This document shows, one piece after another, positions 28,945 to 38,932 of a stretch of DNA of 64,000 nt. The translations under genes and the position numbers were made by a program. Origin of the DNA: Candidatus Aenigmatarchaeota archaeon (GTDB taxonomy: Archaea; Aenigmatarchaeota; Aenigmatarchaeia; GW2011-AR5); assembly GCA_016198685.1 (NCBI GenBank), contig JACQID010000006.1, positions 1 to 64,000 on the forward strand. The letters run 5' to 3'. The notes beneath the pieces were generated by a model. That model was not told the origin of the DNA and did no database searches. It worked only from the letters and a program-made list of their open reading frames with translations. The first letter of the stretch is position 1. Each line of letters begins with the position of its first letter.

Positions 28945-29742
28945 TTATTTCTGCGGAAACTTGCCGTTAAACGCGTCTTCTGCTATCTTTTTCGCATCTT
29001 GTTTGAAATCTTTTGTCAGCATCCAGCTAAAAAAATCCGCGTCTGTTTCATATACCTCTTTTATTGGTTTGCCGTTGTGCTTTTTACCAAAATTTACACA
29101 TGGGACGCCGCCTGCCCATACAAATTTTCCATCGGTATCTATCCCGTGTGGATTTCTCTTATCGTAGCATTCGCTAAGCTCCTTGACGGTCTTCGGCAGG
29201 CTCGAATGGATATCAAGCTGGGCGTTCAAAACTGCAATAGTCGCCTTTACGTCATTTTCCGACCTATGCGCCCCCTCCAGTTCTTTCTTGCAGTATTTTC
29301 TATGAGCCGAAGGCAGATCTCTCGGGTCGAGGAAATGATACAAAGACTTTACGTCAAGCGTTCTTATGCCGTTCATTTCCAGAATCAGTCCTGCTCTGTT
29401 TAATTCCTCTTTCAAGAGCGGTATGTCAAAACTGTCGATATTAAAGCCGGCCAGATCACAATCTTTGAGAAACCCGATTATTTCTTTGGCGTAATGATCA
29501 AACGTTGGCTTGCCTGCCACGTCTTCATTCGTGATGCCGTGTATGCTCGTGGCTTCGCCCGGAATTGGCATTCCGGGATTTATCAGAATGTTCTTTGTTT
29601 CTTCCCTTTCGTCCGGATGAACCTTGGTAAGAGCTATATCAATTATCCTGTCAATCCTGAAATTAAGCCCCGTAGTCTCCGTATCAATAAAAACTATCGG
29701 TCTTTCAAGCCTCAAATTCATTCTATCGCCTTGACTACTCAT
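28945..29742 (-). CDS. DEDD 3'-5' exonuclease (DnaQ/PolIII-epsilon-like)
   Basis: PIVFIDTETTGLNFRIDRIIDIAL; LAGFNIDSFDIPLL; AHRSENDVKATIAVL (ExoI, II, III). Confidence 0.92.
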   Translation of the reverse strand: MSSQGDRMNLRLERPIVFIDTETTGLNFRIDRIIDIALTKVHPDEREETKNILINPGMPIPGEATSIHGITNEDVAGKPTFDHYAKEIIGFLKDCDLAGFNIDSFDIPLLKEELNRAGLILEMNGIRTLDVKSLYHFLDPRDLPSAHRKYCKKELEGAHRSENDVKATIAVLNAQLDIHSSLPKTVKELSECYDKRNPHGIDTDGKFVWAGGVPCVNFGKKHNGKPIKEVYETDADFFSWMLTKDFKQDAKKIAEDAFNGKFPQK

Positions 29743-29906
29743 TCCAGCGCATTTTTAAGCGTTTGGAGTCCGGGGCGAATATGAGGAAAGTGCCAAATAA
29801 AGAATATGATCTAGTTTGCTGTAGAACACCACGCTCGGAAGATGTACGAAGTATTCAAAATAAGTAAACAAAAATCGGTAGTAAATCCGGGAAAGCGAAG
29901 ATAATA

Positions 29907-30299
29907 CTATGCTACTTGGCATACTACTTTTGCTTTTGATTCCGGCATTTCATCTTCTATAGGCTTAACCACAATGGGCTCTTTTTCAATTGCTTTATTT
30001 CTATAAACTGCCTGGAATGACACCCGAACTTCTATTTCCTTATTTTCTATCTTGGCCTCAAACTGCCATTTCTTTACATTTTTAAGGGAAATTTTTGGCA
30101 ATCTAAAGAATTTTGAGGCGTCTTCTATCTGCAATCCCGTGATAAAATCCTCCTCGTCTATATCCAAGGTAAGCTGACCCACTTCTATTGATTTGACATA
30201 ATTTCTGTTCTTTGTTTTGAAAAATAATATGTCATTTAGATAGTCGTAGTCAAACTCTCCCTTCCCCCTCAAAACTTTACTTTCCGTCATAAAAATCAT
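29907..30299 (-). CDS. hypothetical protein
   Basis: 130 aa; DYDYLNDILFFKTKNRNYVKSIEVGQLTLDIDEEDFITGLQIEDASKFF; overlaps the upstream ORF by 4 nt. Confidence 0.6.
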   Translation of the reverse strand: MIFMTESKVLRGKGEFDYDYLNDILFFKTKNRNYVKSIEVGQLTLDIDEEDFITGLQIEDASKFFRLPKISLKNVKKWQFEAKIENKEIEVRVSFQAVYRNKAIEKEPIVVKPIEDEMPESKAKVVCQVA

Positions 30300-30622
30300 C
30301 TTGGTAGCTGTTTTTTGTCCAGCACTTTCATCGTAATCATATCTATTCTTGCAGCCTTAAAACTTAAAACAACTTTCAGTGCCAATTGCCCCTTATAATC
30401 ATAGAAGGCGGCATAGTTGCTATTGGCCTGATATGTCACCTTTATTGGTATAGAATTAAAAAGAAACCCTTTAATAGTCTCTTTAAAATCCGGCTTTTGT
30501 TTTTCGTTTAACCTAAATAACGAATGATTTGTGGGATTGAATTGATCCTCTTTGTATCCTTTGACGAGCGCTACAAACTGATCGATATCTATGGATTTAA
30601 CCTTTGCATAGCCCTTAACCAT
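30296..30622 (-). CDS. hypothetical protein
   Basis: 108 aa; overlapping two-gene unit with 29907-30299. Confidence 0.55.
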   Translation of the reverse strand: MVKGYAKVKSIDIDQFVALVKGYKEDQFNPTNHSLFRLNEKQKPDFKETIKGFLFNSIPIKVTYQANSNYAAFYDYKGQLALKVVLSFKAARIDMITMKVLDKKQLPR

Positions 30623-30763
30623 CTCTATGATTAGGCGATAATACGATTAAATATCTTAAGCCGTCAATATCTGCACGATTTACAAAATTGCACTATAACT
30701 ATTCTGAATAACCACTCTTCACTGCTATCCCATCCAATAAAAAGCCTCCCCGCCACTATTCTT

Positions 30764-31426
30764 ATGGATTTTCAGTTATCCCCTTCTTCCATCAACCTCA
30801 TGTTCGAGTGCCAGAAATGCTTCTGGCTTCAAATAGTCAAAAAGCAAAGGCGACCTTCCGGGGCGTTTCCGTCCCTGCCTTCGGGCATGGACAGGATTCT
30901 CAAGGAGCATTTCGACCGCTTCGCGACCAAAGGCGAACTGCCGCCGGAACTCAGGGGCAACGGGCACGCCAATGGCATGACGCTGTTCAACGACATGTCT
31001 ACCTTGAATGCATGGCGAAACAACAGGAAGGGGATCATGCACACGGACGCAGCGTCAGGCGTCCTGCTCCGCGGAGCCGTGGATAACATACTCACAAAAG
31101 ACGGAAAGCTCATAGTTCTGGACTACAAAACCCGCGGCTACCCCCTGAAAGACGACACCCACGAGCACTATGCCAGCCAGATGCACTTATACAACTTCCT
31201 GCTCACCCAGAACGGCCACGATACCGAGGATTTTGCGCTCCTGCTTTTCTACCACCCCAAGACCGTGACGGAGGCCGGAGAAGTTCTGTTCAACACCGAC
31301 CTTGTCCGGATGCCTTCAAGCGCCAAGGAGGGGGAGCGGATATTTCGGAGGGCGATTTCTCTTCTTGGAAGCGACGAGCCGGGCTCCGCCCAGGATTGCG
31401 GGTTTTGCGGGTGGCGGGGCAATTGA
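30764..31426 (+). CDS. PD-(D/E)XK superfamily nuclease
   Basis: LRGAVDNILTKDGKLIVLDYKTRGYP; C-terminal CGFCGWR. Confidence 0.8.
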   Translation: MDFQLSPSSINLMFECQKCFWLQIVKKQRRPSGAFPSLPSGMDRILKEHFDRFATKGELPPELRGNGHANGMTLFNDMSTLNAWRNNRKGIMHTDAASGVLLRGAVDNILTKDGKLIVLDYKTRGYPLKDDTHEHYASQMHLYNFLLTQNGHDTEDFALLLFYHPKTVTEAGEVLFNTDLVRMPSSAKEGERIFRRAISLLGSDEPGSAQDCGFCGWRGN

Positions 31427-31460
31427 AAGGCTTAAAGAATAATTATTATATATTCTTTAT

Positions 31461-34241
31461 ATGACAATAGCACGCCCTGAGGATAAGGCTCGACATGATA
31501 TTATAAATCCCGCATTAAAAGCGGCGGGTTGGGAAATACAACACTATAAGACTGCGAATCCGCGCAGTTCAAAGGGTGTGGTCATAGAATTCTTTCAGAT
31601 GGGCAAAGATGTGGGAGAAGCAGACTATGTTCTATTCGTCAACGGCGTTGCTGTAGGTATTTTAGAAGCCAAGAAAGAAGGAGAGACTCTCACAGGCAAG
31701 GAATTTCAGTCTAAGAAGTATGCCACGGGCTTTCCAGAAGATTTCAGGTGCATAGACACCCCCTTGCCATTTGTATATGAGTCCAGCGGCAATGAGATCA
31801 GATTCACAAATTTATGGGACATTAAGCCTCGAAGTCGAGAATTATTTGCTTTCCATAAACCAGAAACTCTAGAAACGTGGGTGAAACAAGGAAGAGAGAC
31901 CCTTCGCAGTCGTCTTTCTAAAAAATACCCTATGGAGAACAAAAGACTTTGGCCCGTACAAAAAGAAGCCGTAGTGAATACCGAAAAATCTTTGAGTTGG
32001 GCAAAACCGCGTGCGTTAATACAAATGGCCACTGGTTCCGGAAAAACGTATACGGCCGTCGAGCTTTGCTATCGTCTCGTAAAAAATGTCAGAGCCAAAC
32101 GAATCCTGTTTCTTGTAGATAGAAGAAATTTAGGGGAACAAACACTCCAAGAATTCCAAAATTATGAAGCACCTAATGACAGGAGAAAATTTACAGAGCT
32201 ATATCCTGTTCAGCATTTATCAACAAATAAAATAGACGACTCAAGCAAAATATGCATAGCGACCATTCAACGTGTTTATTCTATGCTGAAGGGGGAGAAA
32301 GATTTCGATACTGAAAACGAGGAAAAAACGTCATTTGACGACAGTTATCCTACAGAGCCCGTATCTGTCGCCTACAACCGCAGAATACCTATAGAAACTT
32401 TTGATTTTATTATAGTTGATGAGTGCCACCGATCTATATACAACTTATGGAGACAGGTTCTGGAATACTTCGATGCATTCACTATAGGTCTCACTGCAAC
32501 ACCTTCTAAAACCACTATCGGCTTCTTTAACAATAATCTTGTCATGGAATATGGCCATGAACAGGCCGTTGCGGACCAGATAAACGTAGATTTCAGCGTT
32601 TATGACATACGGACAAAGATAACAAAACAGGGATCTAGGATTCCTAAAGGCGAAACCGTACTGAAAAGGGACATGAGAACGAGAAAGAAGCGATGGGAAT
32701 CGCTGGAGGACGACGTGGTTTATACCAAAGAACAGCTCGACCGAGCGGTGGTAGCCCGGGATCAGATAAGAACTATTATACGGACGTTCAGGGATAAAGT
32801 AAAAACCGAGATATTCCCGGGAAGAAAACATGTGCCAAAAACCTTGATATATGCCAAAGACGACAATCATGCGGATGAAATCGTCCAGATTATAAGGGAA
32901 GAGTTTAACGAAGGCAATGATTTTGCCATAAAAATTACGTATAAAACAGAGGGTCAGAAACCGGAAGATCTTATCAGGCAATTTAGGAATGAGTTCAATC
33001 CAAGAATAGCAGTTACGGTAGATATGATCGCCACCGGTACTGACATCAAACCGCTGGAAATTGTCTTCTTTATGCGTCAAGTAAAAAGCAGGAACTACTT
33101 CGAGCAGATGAAGGGAAGAGCCGTGAGGGTAATGAAGAATGATGACTTTATGACGGTTACTCCAGATGCCACCGCGAAAGAACGGTTTGTAATTGTAGAC
33201 GCGGTAGGGGTGTGCGACAACGAAAATTTGAATGAAACAACACCACTAGAACAATACCCCGGGATGTCATTCTCCAAACTAGTAAAGATACTACAGTACG
33301 GTAAACCCAAAAAAGAGCATATGTCATCCATGGCTAGCAGGCTGTCTAGGCTGCAAAAGAAGCTTACGGAAACGCAAATAAATGAAATCACGAGCTTGAC
33401 CGGTGGGAAAGCACTGACAGATTTTGCCAGAGCTTTTGTTGACTCCATAGACGAAGATAAAATATACGAGGCGGCGCAACAACAATTCGGAAAAGAAGGT
33501 GAGAAAGACGCGTATACGCCTCTAAAAAGGGAATTAGACGAGGTTACTGGAAAGAGAATCCTCGATTCCCTTAAACCGTTTATAGGAAATGCCAAATTGA
33601 TGTCCAGACTTCCGGAAATTAAGAAGGAAGTAGAACAGATAATAGACACCGTTTCTCTGGATGTCGTAGAAGAAGCCGCATATTCTCCCATCGCCACGGA
33701 AAAAGCCAAGGAAATTGTAACATCATTTAGAAGCTTCATCCAAAACAATAGAAAAGAATTAACCGCTATTCAGATATTCCATAATAAGGGCAAACTTCAT
33801 TGGAAAGACCTGAGAGAACTTTCTGACAAGATAAGGACTCACCCTTATTTCCTGACAGAATCGAAGCTCTGGCAAGCATACCAACAACTGGAACACAAAA
33901 AAGTAAAGGGAGCTAGCACTAATAAAATAGCGGATTTCATCTCACTTCTAAGCTTTGAACTGAAGAAAACGCCAGAGCTGGAACCGTATTTAGACACAGT
34001 AGACAAACGCTTTGCCGAATGGCTCGGACGACAGAAAGAAGCAGGCGTGGAATTCACCCAAGAACAGCTAACATGGCTGAAAAAACTAAAAGACCATATA
34101 TCAACATCAATAGAAGTCCTGCCGGAAGACCTTGAAGACCCGCCTTTCAATCAGATGGGCGGCTTAGGCAAAGCCAGCAAGGTTTTCAAGAACCTGAACG
34201 ACACACTGGAGGACTTGAATGAGGAAGTTGGTGGAGTATGA
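31461..34241 (+). CDS. hsdR: Type I restriction enzyme, R subunit
   Basis: EADYVLFVNGVAVGILEAKKEG (PD-ExK), MATGSGKTYTAVELCYRL, FIIVDECHRSIYNLWRQVLEYFDA, IATGTDIKPLE. Confidence 0.96.
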   Translation: MTIARPEDKARHDIINPALKAAGWEIQHYKTANPRSSKGVVIEFFQMGKDVGEADYVLFVNGVAVGILEAKKEGETLTGKEFQSKKYATGFPEDFRCIDTPLPFVYESSGNEIRFTNLWDIKPRSRELFAFHKPETLETWVKQGRETLRSRLSKKYPMENKRLWPVQKEAVVNTEKSLSWAKPRALIQMATGSGKTYTAVELCYRLVKNVRAKRILFLVDRRNLGEQTLQEFQNYEAPNDRRKFTELYPVQHLSTNKIDDSSKICIATIQRVYSMLKGEKDFDTENEEKTSFDDSYPTEPVSVAYNRRIPIETFDFIIVDECHRSIYNLWRQVLEYFDAFTIGLTATPSKTTIGFFNNNLVMEYGHEQAVADQINVDFSVYDIRTKITKQGSRIPKGETVLKRDMRTRKKRWESLEDDVVYTKEQLDRAVVARDQIRTIIRTFRDKVKTEIFPGRKHVPKTLIYAKDDNHADEIVQIIREEFNEGNDFAIKITYKTEGQKPEDLIRQFRNEFNPRIAVTVDMIATGTDIKPLEIVFFMRQVKSRNYFEQMKGRAVRVMKNDDFMTVTPDATAKERFVIVDAVGVCDNENLNETTPLEQYPGMSFSKLVKILQYGKPKKEHMSSMASRLSRLQKKLTETQINEITSLTGGKALTDFARAFVDSIDEDKIYEAAQQQFGKEGEKDAYTPLKRELDEVTGKRILDSLKPFIGNAKLMSRLPEIKKEVEQIIDTVSLDVVEEAAYSPIATEKAKEIVTSFRSFIQNNRKELTAIQIFHNKGKLHWKDLRELSDKIRTHPYFLTESKLWQAYQQLEHKKVKGASTNKIADFISLLSFELKKTPELEPYLDTVDKRFAEWLGRQKEAGVEFTQEQLTWLKKLKDHISTSIEVLPEDLEDPPFNQMGGLGKASKVFKNLNDTLEDLNEEVGGV

Positions 34242-35509
34242 TAGAAGCTATCTTAGTGTCTAAAGACTATGGTCTAAAGCTATGGGATATACCTTCCTCG
34301 TGGAATTGGAAAATAATGAAGGAAATATCTATAATAAAATCCGGTTCTACACCTTCTACTATCCGTCCCTTTTATTGGGGAGGTGAAATAGCTTGGATTA
34401 CTCCCGACGATTTATCGAAGCTGAAGGGCAAGTATATATCTAAAGGTAAAAGAAACATAACAAAAAAAGGGTATGAAAATTGTTCTACGCAACTTCTTCC
34501 AAAAGGCGCAGTAATTTTATCATCAAGAGCCCCTATAGGCTACGTTGCTATAGCGTCTAATGAGCTATGCACAAATCAAGGATGTAAAAGTTTCATATTA
34601 AACGAAGATGTCTTATCTGAATATGTTTATTATTACTTAATTCTCGGAAAAGAATTTGCTGAAAAGCTGGGCAGCGGAACAACGTTTAAAGAGATAACGT
34701 CTAAGAGGTCAGAACTTATTCCTATACCCATACCTTCTACATATGAAGAACAACAACTAATCGTTTCCGAAATAGAAAAGCACTTTTCCCGTTTGGACCA
34801 GTCCATAGCGGCGCTGAAGGCGGTAAAGCGAAAGCTGGCGGTTTACAGAAAGAGTGTGCTGAAGACGGCTTTTGAAGGGAAGTTGATAGAGTTTGATAAG
34901 AACCATATAGCCAAACTCCAAGATATAATTAATGACATTTGCTCTGGCTATGCTTGCGGTAAGTATAAAATATCAGGAGATGGTATAATTCACTTTAGAC
35001 CTTATAACATTACTGCACAAGGTGAAATGTCACTCGAAAGGAAAAAAATAGTAGACCCACAGTTCTCATTAAAAAGGTTGGAATATGGAGACGTGGTCTT
35101 CAACAATACGAATAGCCAAGAGCTTGTAGGGAAAACATGTTTTTATGACGGAAAGGAAAAGGTGGGGTTCTCTAATCATATGACAAGGATACAAACAAAT
35201 CTAAACCGTATAGACCCTAACTTTTTATCACTTTATCTTCATCAGCTTTATGTCAAAGGCTTTTATTATAGCGTTATGAAGAATCATGTTAACCAATCAA
35301 GTGTAGGCATTGATATCTTAAAAAATATAGACGTTCCCACCCCGTCCGTTGATATTCAAAATAAAGTTGTCCAAGAAATAGAATCCCACTTCTCGATAAT
35401 AGACAAAATAGAAGAAGTTGTGGAAAACTCATTAAATAAAGCACAAACTCTCAGAAAGGCGATACTAAAACAGGCTTTTGAAGGTAAGTTAGTGAAGGTG
35501 GAAGAATGA
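34238..35509 (+). CDS. hsdS: Type I restriction enzyme, specificity subunit
   Basis: Two target-recognition halves with central and C-terminal repeats (YRKSVLKTAFEGKLIEF / LRKAILKQAFEGKLVKVEE). Confidence 0.95.
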   Translation: MIEAILVSKDYGLKLWDIPSSWNWKIMKEISIIKSGSTPSTIRPFYWGGEIAWITPDDLSKLKGKYISKGKRNITKKGYENCSTQLLPKGAVILSSRAPIGYVAIASNELCTNQGCKSFILNEDVLSEYVYYYLILGKEFAEKLGSGTTFKEITSKRSELIPIPIPSTYEEQQLIVSEIEKHFSRLDQSIAALKAVKRKLAVYRKSVLKTAFEGKLIEFDKNHIAKLQDIINDICSGYACGKYKISGDGIIHFRPYNITAQGEMSLERKKIVDPQFSLKRLEYGDVVFNNTNSQELVGKTCFYDGKEKVGFSNHMTRIQTNLNRIDPNFLSLYLHQLYVKGFYYSVMKNHVNQSSVGIDILKNIDVPTPSVDIQNKVVQEIESHFSIIDKIEEVVENSLNKAQTLRKAILKQAFEGKLVKVEE

Positions 35510-36078
35510 ACAATCCTGTTTATGCGAAAATAAAAGAAGATATAGCGGAAGAACTAGAACATAACAAAAAATATCTAAATGACTTAGAATCTGAGCCTAT
35601 AGAAGTTTCAAAGACTTTAGTACAAAAATCAAAAGAGATAATGGTTATTGTGTGTAAAATTCTTGAGGATGATACAGATAAGACAATAATAGTTAATCCT
35701 ATGATAGGAGTATCCTACGAGTTATTAATTAAAGCAATTTTACTACGAAAGGGGTTGAATATTAAAAAAGACAATAATATAACAATTTCTTTTCGAGATT
35801 GTAGAAATGAATTAAGTCAATTTCTTAACAACTTTAACCCAAGACAAATAGAAAGAATATTAGATGTGATAGATTTAGTGATAGCACGCCGAAATAATGA
35901 CGCACACTTATTTTATTCTGGATTTTCATTTTATAGGCAACCGTACCAGATATTTTGTACTTATAGCGTTTTACTGAAAACATTCTTCCCGGAGTACTAC
36001 TCCGAATCCGACTTTAGTAGATGCCTTGAGATTTTTAAAGTAAAAGACGCTATTGATTATGAAGAGGTTTTTTTATGA
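35506..36078 (+). CDS. HEPN-like (Rx4H) protein embedded in the restriction-modification operon
   Basis: 190 aa helical; SYELLIKAILLRKGL ... DLVIARRNNDAHLFYSGF contains RNNDAH (Rx4H); 4-nt overlaps with both neighbours. Confidence 0.55.
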   Translation: MNNPVYAKIKEDIAEELEHNKKYLNDLESEPIEVSKTLVQKSKEIMVIVCKILEDDTDKTIIVNPMIGVSYELLIKAILLRKGLNIKKDNNITISFRDCRNELSQFLNNFNPRQIERILDVIDLVIARRNNDAHLFYSGFSFYRQPYQIFCTYSVLLKTFFPEYYSESDFSRCLEIFKVKDAIDYEEVFL

Positions 36079-36260
36079 GCTTAACCGACTTTGCACAGGC
36101 TACATTCTGGGGGGCAGTAGTGATATTCGCAGGATTAACTTACTATTTTTGGTTCGTTGCTGAACCGAGATCCTTAATTAACGGACTTGGTTCCTTAGGT
36201 TTTATGCTATTCATAGCTTGGCTTGGTCTCAAAATCAAAAGTAATGGGGGTAGCGCATGA
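36075..36260 (+). CDS. small two-TM membrane protein
   Basis: 61 aa; two hydrophobic helices; overlaps both neighbours. Confidence 0.6.
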   Translation: MSLTDFAQATFWGAVVIFAGLTYYFWFVAEPRSLINGLGSLGFMLFIAWLGLKIKSNGGSA

Positions 36261-37717
36261 CCGACTCAAAACAAATCGTCCAGAAATTATGGAACTACTG
36301 CAACATATTGCGAGATGATGGCCTGTCCTACGGAGATTACGTAGAACAACTCACATATCTGCTGTTCCTAAAGATGGATGATGAGAGGACAAAGGCTCCT
36401 TACAACAAAAAGTCGGATATTCCTAAAAAATACAACTGGCAGTCACTTCTTGAAAAAGAAGGCACTGAGTTGGAAACTCATTATATAGAAACTTTGCAGG
36501 AGCTGGGCAAAGAAGAAGGTATTATAGGCGTCATATTCCGAAAAGCCCAGAATAAGATACAAGACCCTGCCAAGCTCAGAAAGCTTATAGTGGAGCTGAT
36601 AAATAAGGAAAACTGGCTTAGCCTTGAAGCTGACGTCAAGGGGGATGCTTACGAAGGGCTTCTGGAAAAGAACGCTGCTGACACAAAAGGCGGGGCGGGG
36701 CAATACTTTACGCCAAGGCCTCTCATTAACACTATTGTAGAAGTGATGAAGCCGAAACACGGCATGAAAATACATGACCCGGCTTGCGGAACAGGCGGTT
36801 TTCTGCTGTCGGCGTATAATTACATCGTTAAAAACTACAGAATGGACCGGGATCAGAAAGAAGAATTAAAGCACAGAACATTTAGCGGTAACGAAATAGT
36901 ACCCATGGCCGCTAGGTTGTGCGTAATGAACCTATATTTGCATGGGGTGAATGGGGAGGAAAATCCCATCAGTCTGGACGATTCGTTGAAGAAAAATTCT
37001 GGCCCTATATACGATATGGTGCTCACCAATCCCCCATTCGGTAAAAAGTCTTCTGAAACTATCGTAACTGACGAAGGAGAAAGTAGAAAACAGACTCTTA
37101 CTATCCTAAGAGATGACTTCTGGGCAAAGACCGCCAATAAACAGCTGAATTTCCTCCAGCATGTAAGAAGTATACTAAAGATCAACGGCAGAACAGCAAT
37201 AATTTTGCCCGATAATGTTCTTTTTGAGGGTGGTGCCGGAGAAACGGTTCGCAGAAAGCTCATGGAAACCTGTGATTTGCACACGCTTCTTAGACTGCCT
37301 ACTGGTATATTCTATGCGCAGGGCGTCAAGGCTAATGTCTTGTTTTTTGATAAAAAGGCGGCTTCGAAAGATCATATCACTTCAAAAATATGGATATACG
37401 ACATGAGGACTAACAAGCATTTCACGCTAAAGGAAAGTACACTAAAATATGAAGATTTGGACGATTTCGTGAAGTGTTATAATCCTGATAACCGCCATGC
37501 CCGGAAAGAAACCGAGCGCTTCAAATGTTTTACATACGAGGATATAACAAAAAGAGATAAAGCGAATTTAGATATAATCTGGATTAAAGATGAAAGTTTA
37601 GATGATTTGGATAAGCTTCCGGAGCCGGACGTGGTCGCCAACGAAATTGCAGAAGATCTGGAAGATGCTTTGGAGCAATTGAACGAGATACGAAGTGATT
37701 TGAATGCGAAAAAATAA
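36257..37717 (+). CDS. hsdM: Type I restriction enzyme, M subunit (N6-adenine methyltransferase)
   Basis: IHDPACGTGGFLLSAYNYI; MVLTNPPFGKKSSE; KGGAGQYFTPRPLINTIV. Confidence 0.97.
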   Translation: MTDSKQIVQKLWNYCNILRDDGLSYGDYVEQLTYLLFLKMDDERTKAPYNKKSDIPKKYNWQSLLEKEGTELETHYIETLQELGKEEGIIGVIFRKAQNKIQDPAKLRKLIVELINKENWLSLEADVKGDAYEGLLEKNAADTKGGAGQYFTPRPLINTIVEVMKPKHGMKIHDPACGTGGFLLSAYNYIVKNYRMDRDQKEELKHRTFSGNEIVPMAARLCVMNLYLHGVNGEENPISLDDSLKKNSGPIYDMVLTNPPFGKKSSETIVTDEGESRKQTLTILRDDFWAKTANKQLNFLQHVRSILKINGRTAIILPDNVLFEGGAGETVRRKLMETCDLHTLLRLPTGIFYAQGVKANVLFFDKKAASKDHITSKIWIYDMRTNKHFTLKESTLKYEDLDDFVKCYNPDNRHARKETERFKCFTYEDITKRDKANLDIIWIKDESLDDLDKLPEPDVVANEIAEDLEDALEQLNEIRSDLNAKK

Positions 37718-38072
37718 AGTCGCCAATGGAACAAGTTTTCCGTCTAAATCTGATGTTATAGCTGCGTTAAAAGACGGGGAGAAATTATCGGGCTTCAAAC
37801 AGCATATACTCGTCATAGAGTATAAACGCATTAATCATCATCTTGGTGTTATAATAGGCGAATTACAAGAGAACGGACGTACTATACTGAGAGGCAAAGT
37901 AACCCAATCTCCTTCATCGTCGCAAAATACTTTTGATTGGAATATAATTCCCGATGGGAAAAGCTTCTTCACGGCTTTTGCGCTTGACAGCAAGGAAGAA
38001 ACACTCATAGAGACCCTCCGTCAGGGGCTCGATCAAAGTTTAAAAGAAGGCAGGCTCCCATTTTTGAGGTGA
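37704..38072 (+). CDS. hypothetical protein in RM operon
   Basis: 122 aa; overlaps hsdM end. Confidence 0.55.
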   Translation: MRKNKVANGTSFPSKSDVIAALKDGEKLSGFKQHILVIEYKRINHHLGVIIGELQENGRTILRGKVTQSPSSSQNTFDWNIIPDGKSFFTAFALDSKEETLIETLRQGLDQSLKEGRLPFLR

Positions 38073-38073
38073 T

Positions 38074-38286
38074 ATGATGGGCGGAAAAAGTATAGCTGCG
38101 CGGGCTGCCAATGAGAAGGCAAGATATAGAATAGCCAATCAGTCTATGAAGACTTATATGGAAGAGAAAGCTGCTCATGAACGAGGGCCTATAACTACGG
38201 ATAAGGTGGAATGTAAGGCGTGCGGGTTTAAGGCCCGGTACCAGTTCGTGCGGTGCCCGGAGTGTGGGGAAGTTCGAAAGGACTAA
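38074..38286 (+). CDS. small zinc-ribbon protein
   Basis: 70 aa; CKACGFKARYQFVRCPECGE. Confidence 0.6.
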   Translation: MMGGKSIAARAANEKARYRIANQSMKTYMEEKAAHERGPITTDKVECKACGFKARYQFVRCPECGEVRKD

Positions 38287-38291
38287 AAACG

Positions 38292-38927
38292 GTGTTTCCA
38301 ATATCAAATGTTGCTATATTTCTAAGAACGCAGGCGTGTCGTAATTATTTTCGTGATTTAATTTTGAAATTAATAGATAGTAAAATTGGAAATGACATAA
38401 TACTTTGTTCTGGATTTTTCCAAGAACAGCATGGTAAAAGTTTGTATAAAATTTCAACAGAGGGTGATTTGGCAACTAGACTACATAGAAGCAATGTGAG
38501 CATTTCGGTTCTAGGTATATATAACAATATGTGGTTGCAATCTTACATATATTTCGTTTCCTCTTTAAGAGGTGCGGGAGTGAAAGTAAATGCCTATAAA
38601 ACCAGCAATTTGCGCTGGCACGCCAAATTATTCATTTTCAAACGCAATAATTCGCCGCTATTGGCTATCATAGGAAGTAGTAATATGACTAGGCCGGCAT
38701 TCGGCCTGTCACATACCTTATTTAATTATGAATGCGATGTCGTACTGTGGGATTCCAATCATGTAGCTCTGAATAAATTTATCACTAATTTTTTCCAAGA
38801 ATCTGAAGGTAAGCAAGATATTGTTTTAAGCGAATACGACTCTAGTTTTAGTGGTCTATCCATTCCGGATATATTAAAACGCTTAGAGAATGAATTGAAC
38901 ATTGAACAATATGAAATACTCCCTTAA
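38292..38927 (+). CDS. phospholipase D-like nuclease domain protein (single HKD)
   Basis: RWHAKLFIFKRNNSPLLAIIGSSNMTRPAFG; GTG start at 38292 (ORF open from 38253). Confidence 0.75.
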   Translation: MFPISNVAIFLRTQACRNYFRDLILKLIDSKIGNDIILCSGFFQEQHGKSLYKISTEGDLATRLHRSNVSISVLGIYNNMWLQSYIYFVSSLRGAGVKVNAYKTSNLRWHAKLFIFKRNNSPLLAIIGSSNMTRPAFGLSHTLFNYECDVVLWDSNHVALNKFITNFFQESEGKQDIVLSEYDSSFSGLSIPDILKRLENELNIEQYEILP

Positions 38928-38932
38928 TTTAA

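Noticed and set aside
32445-33748. 211-aa and 217-aa minus-strand ORFs inside hsdR
   Set aside because: Antisense to a confident HsdR; no recognisable motifs.
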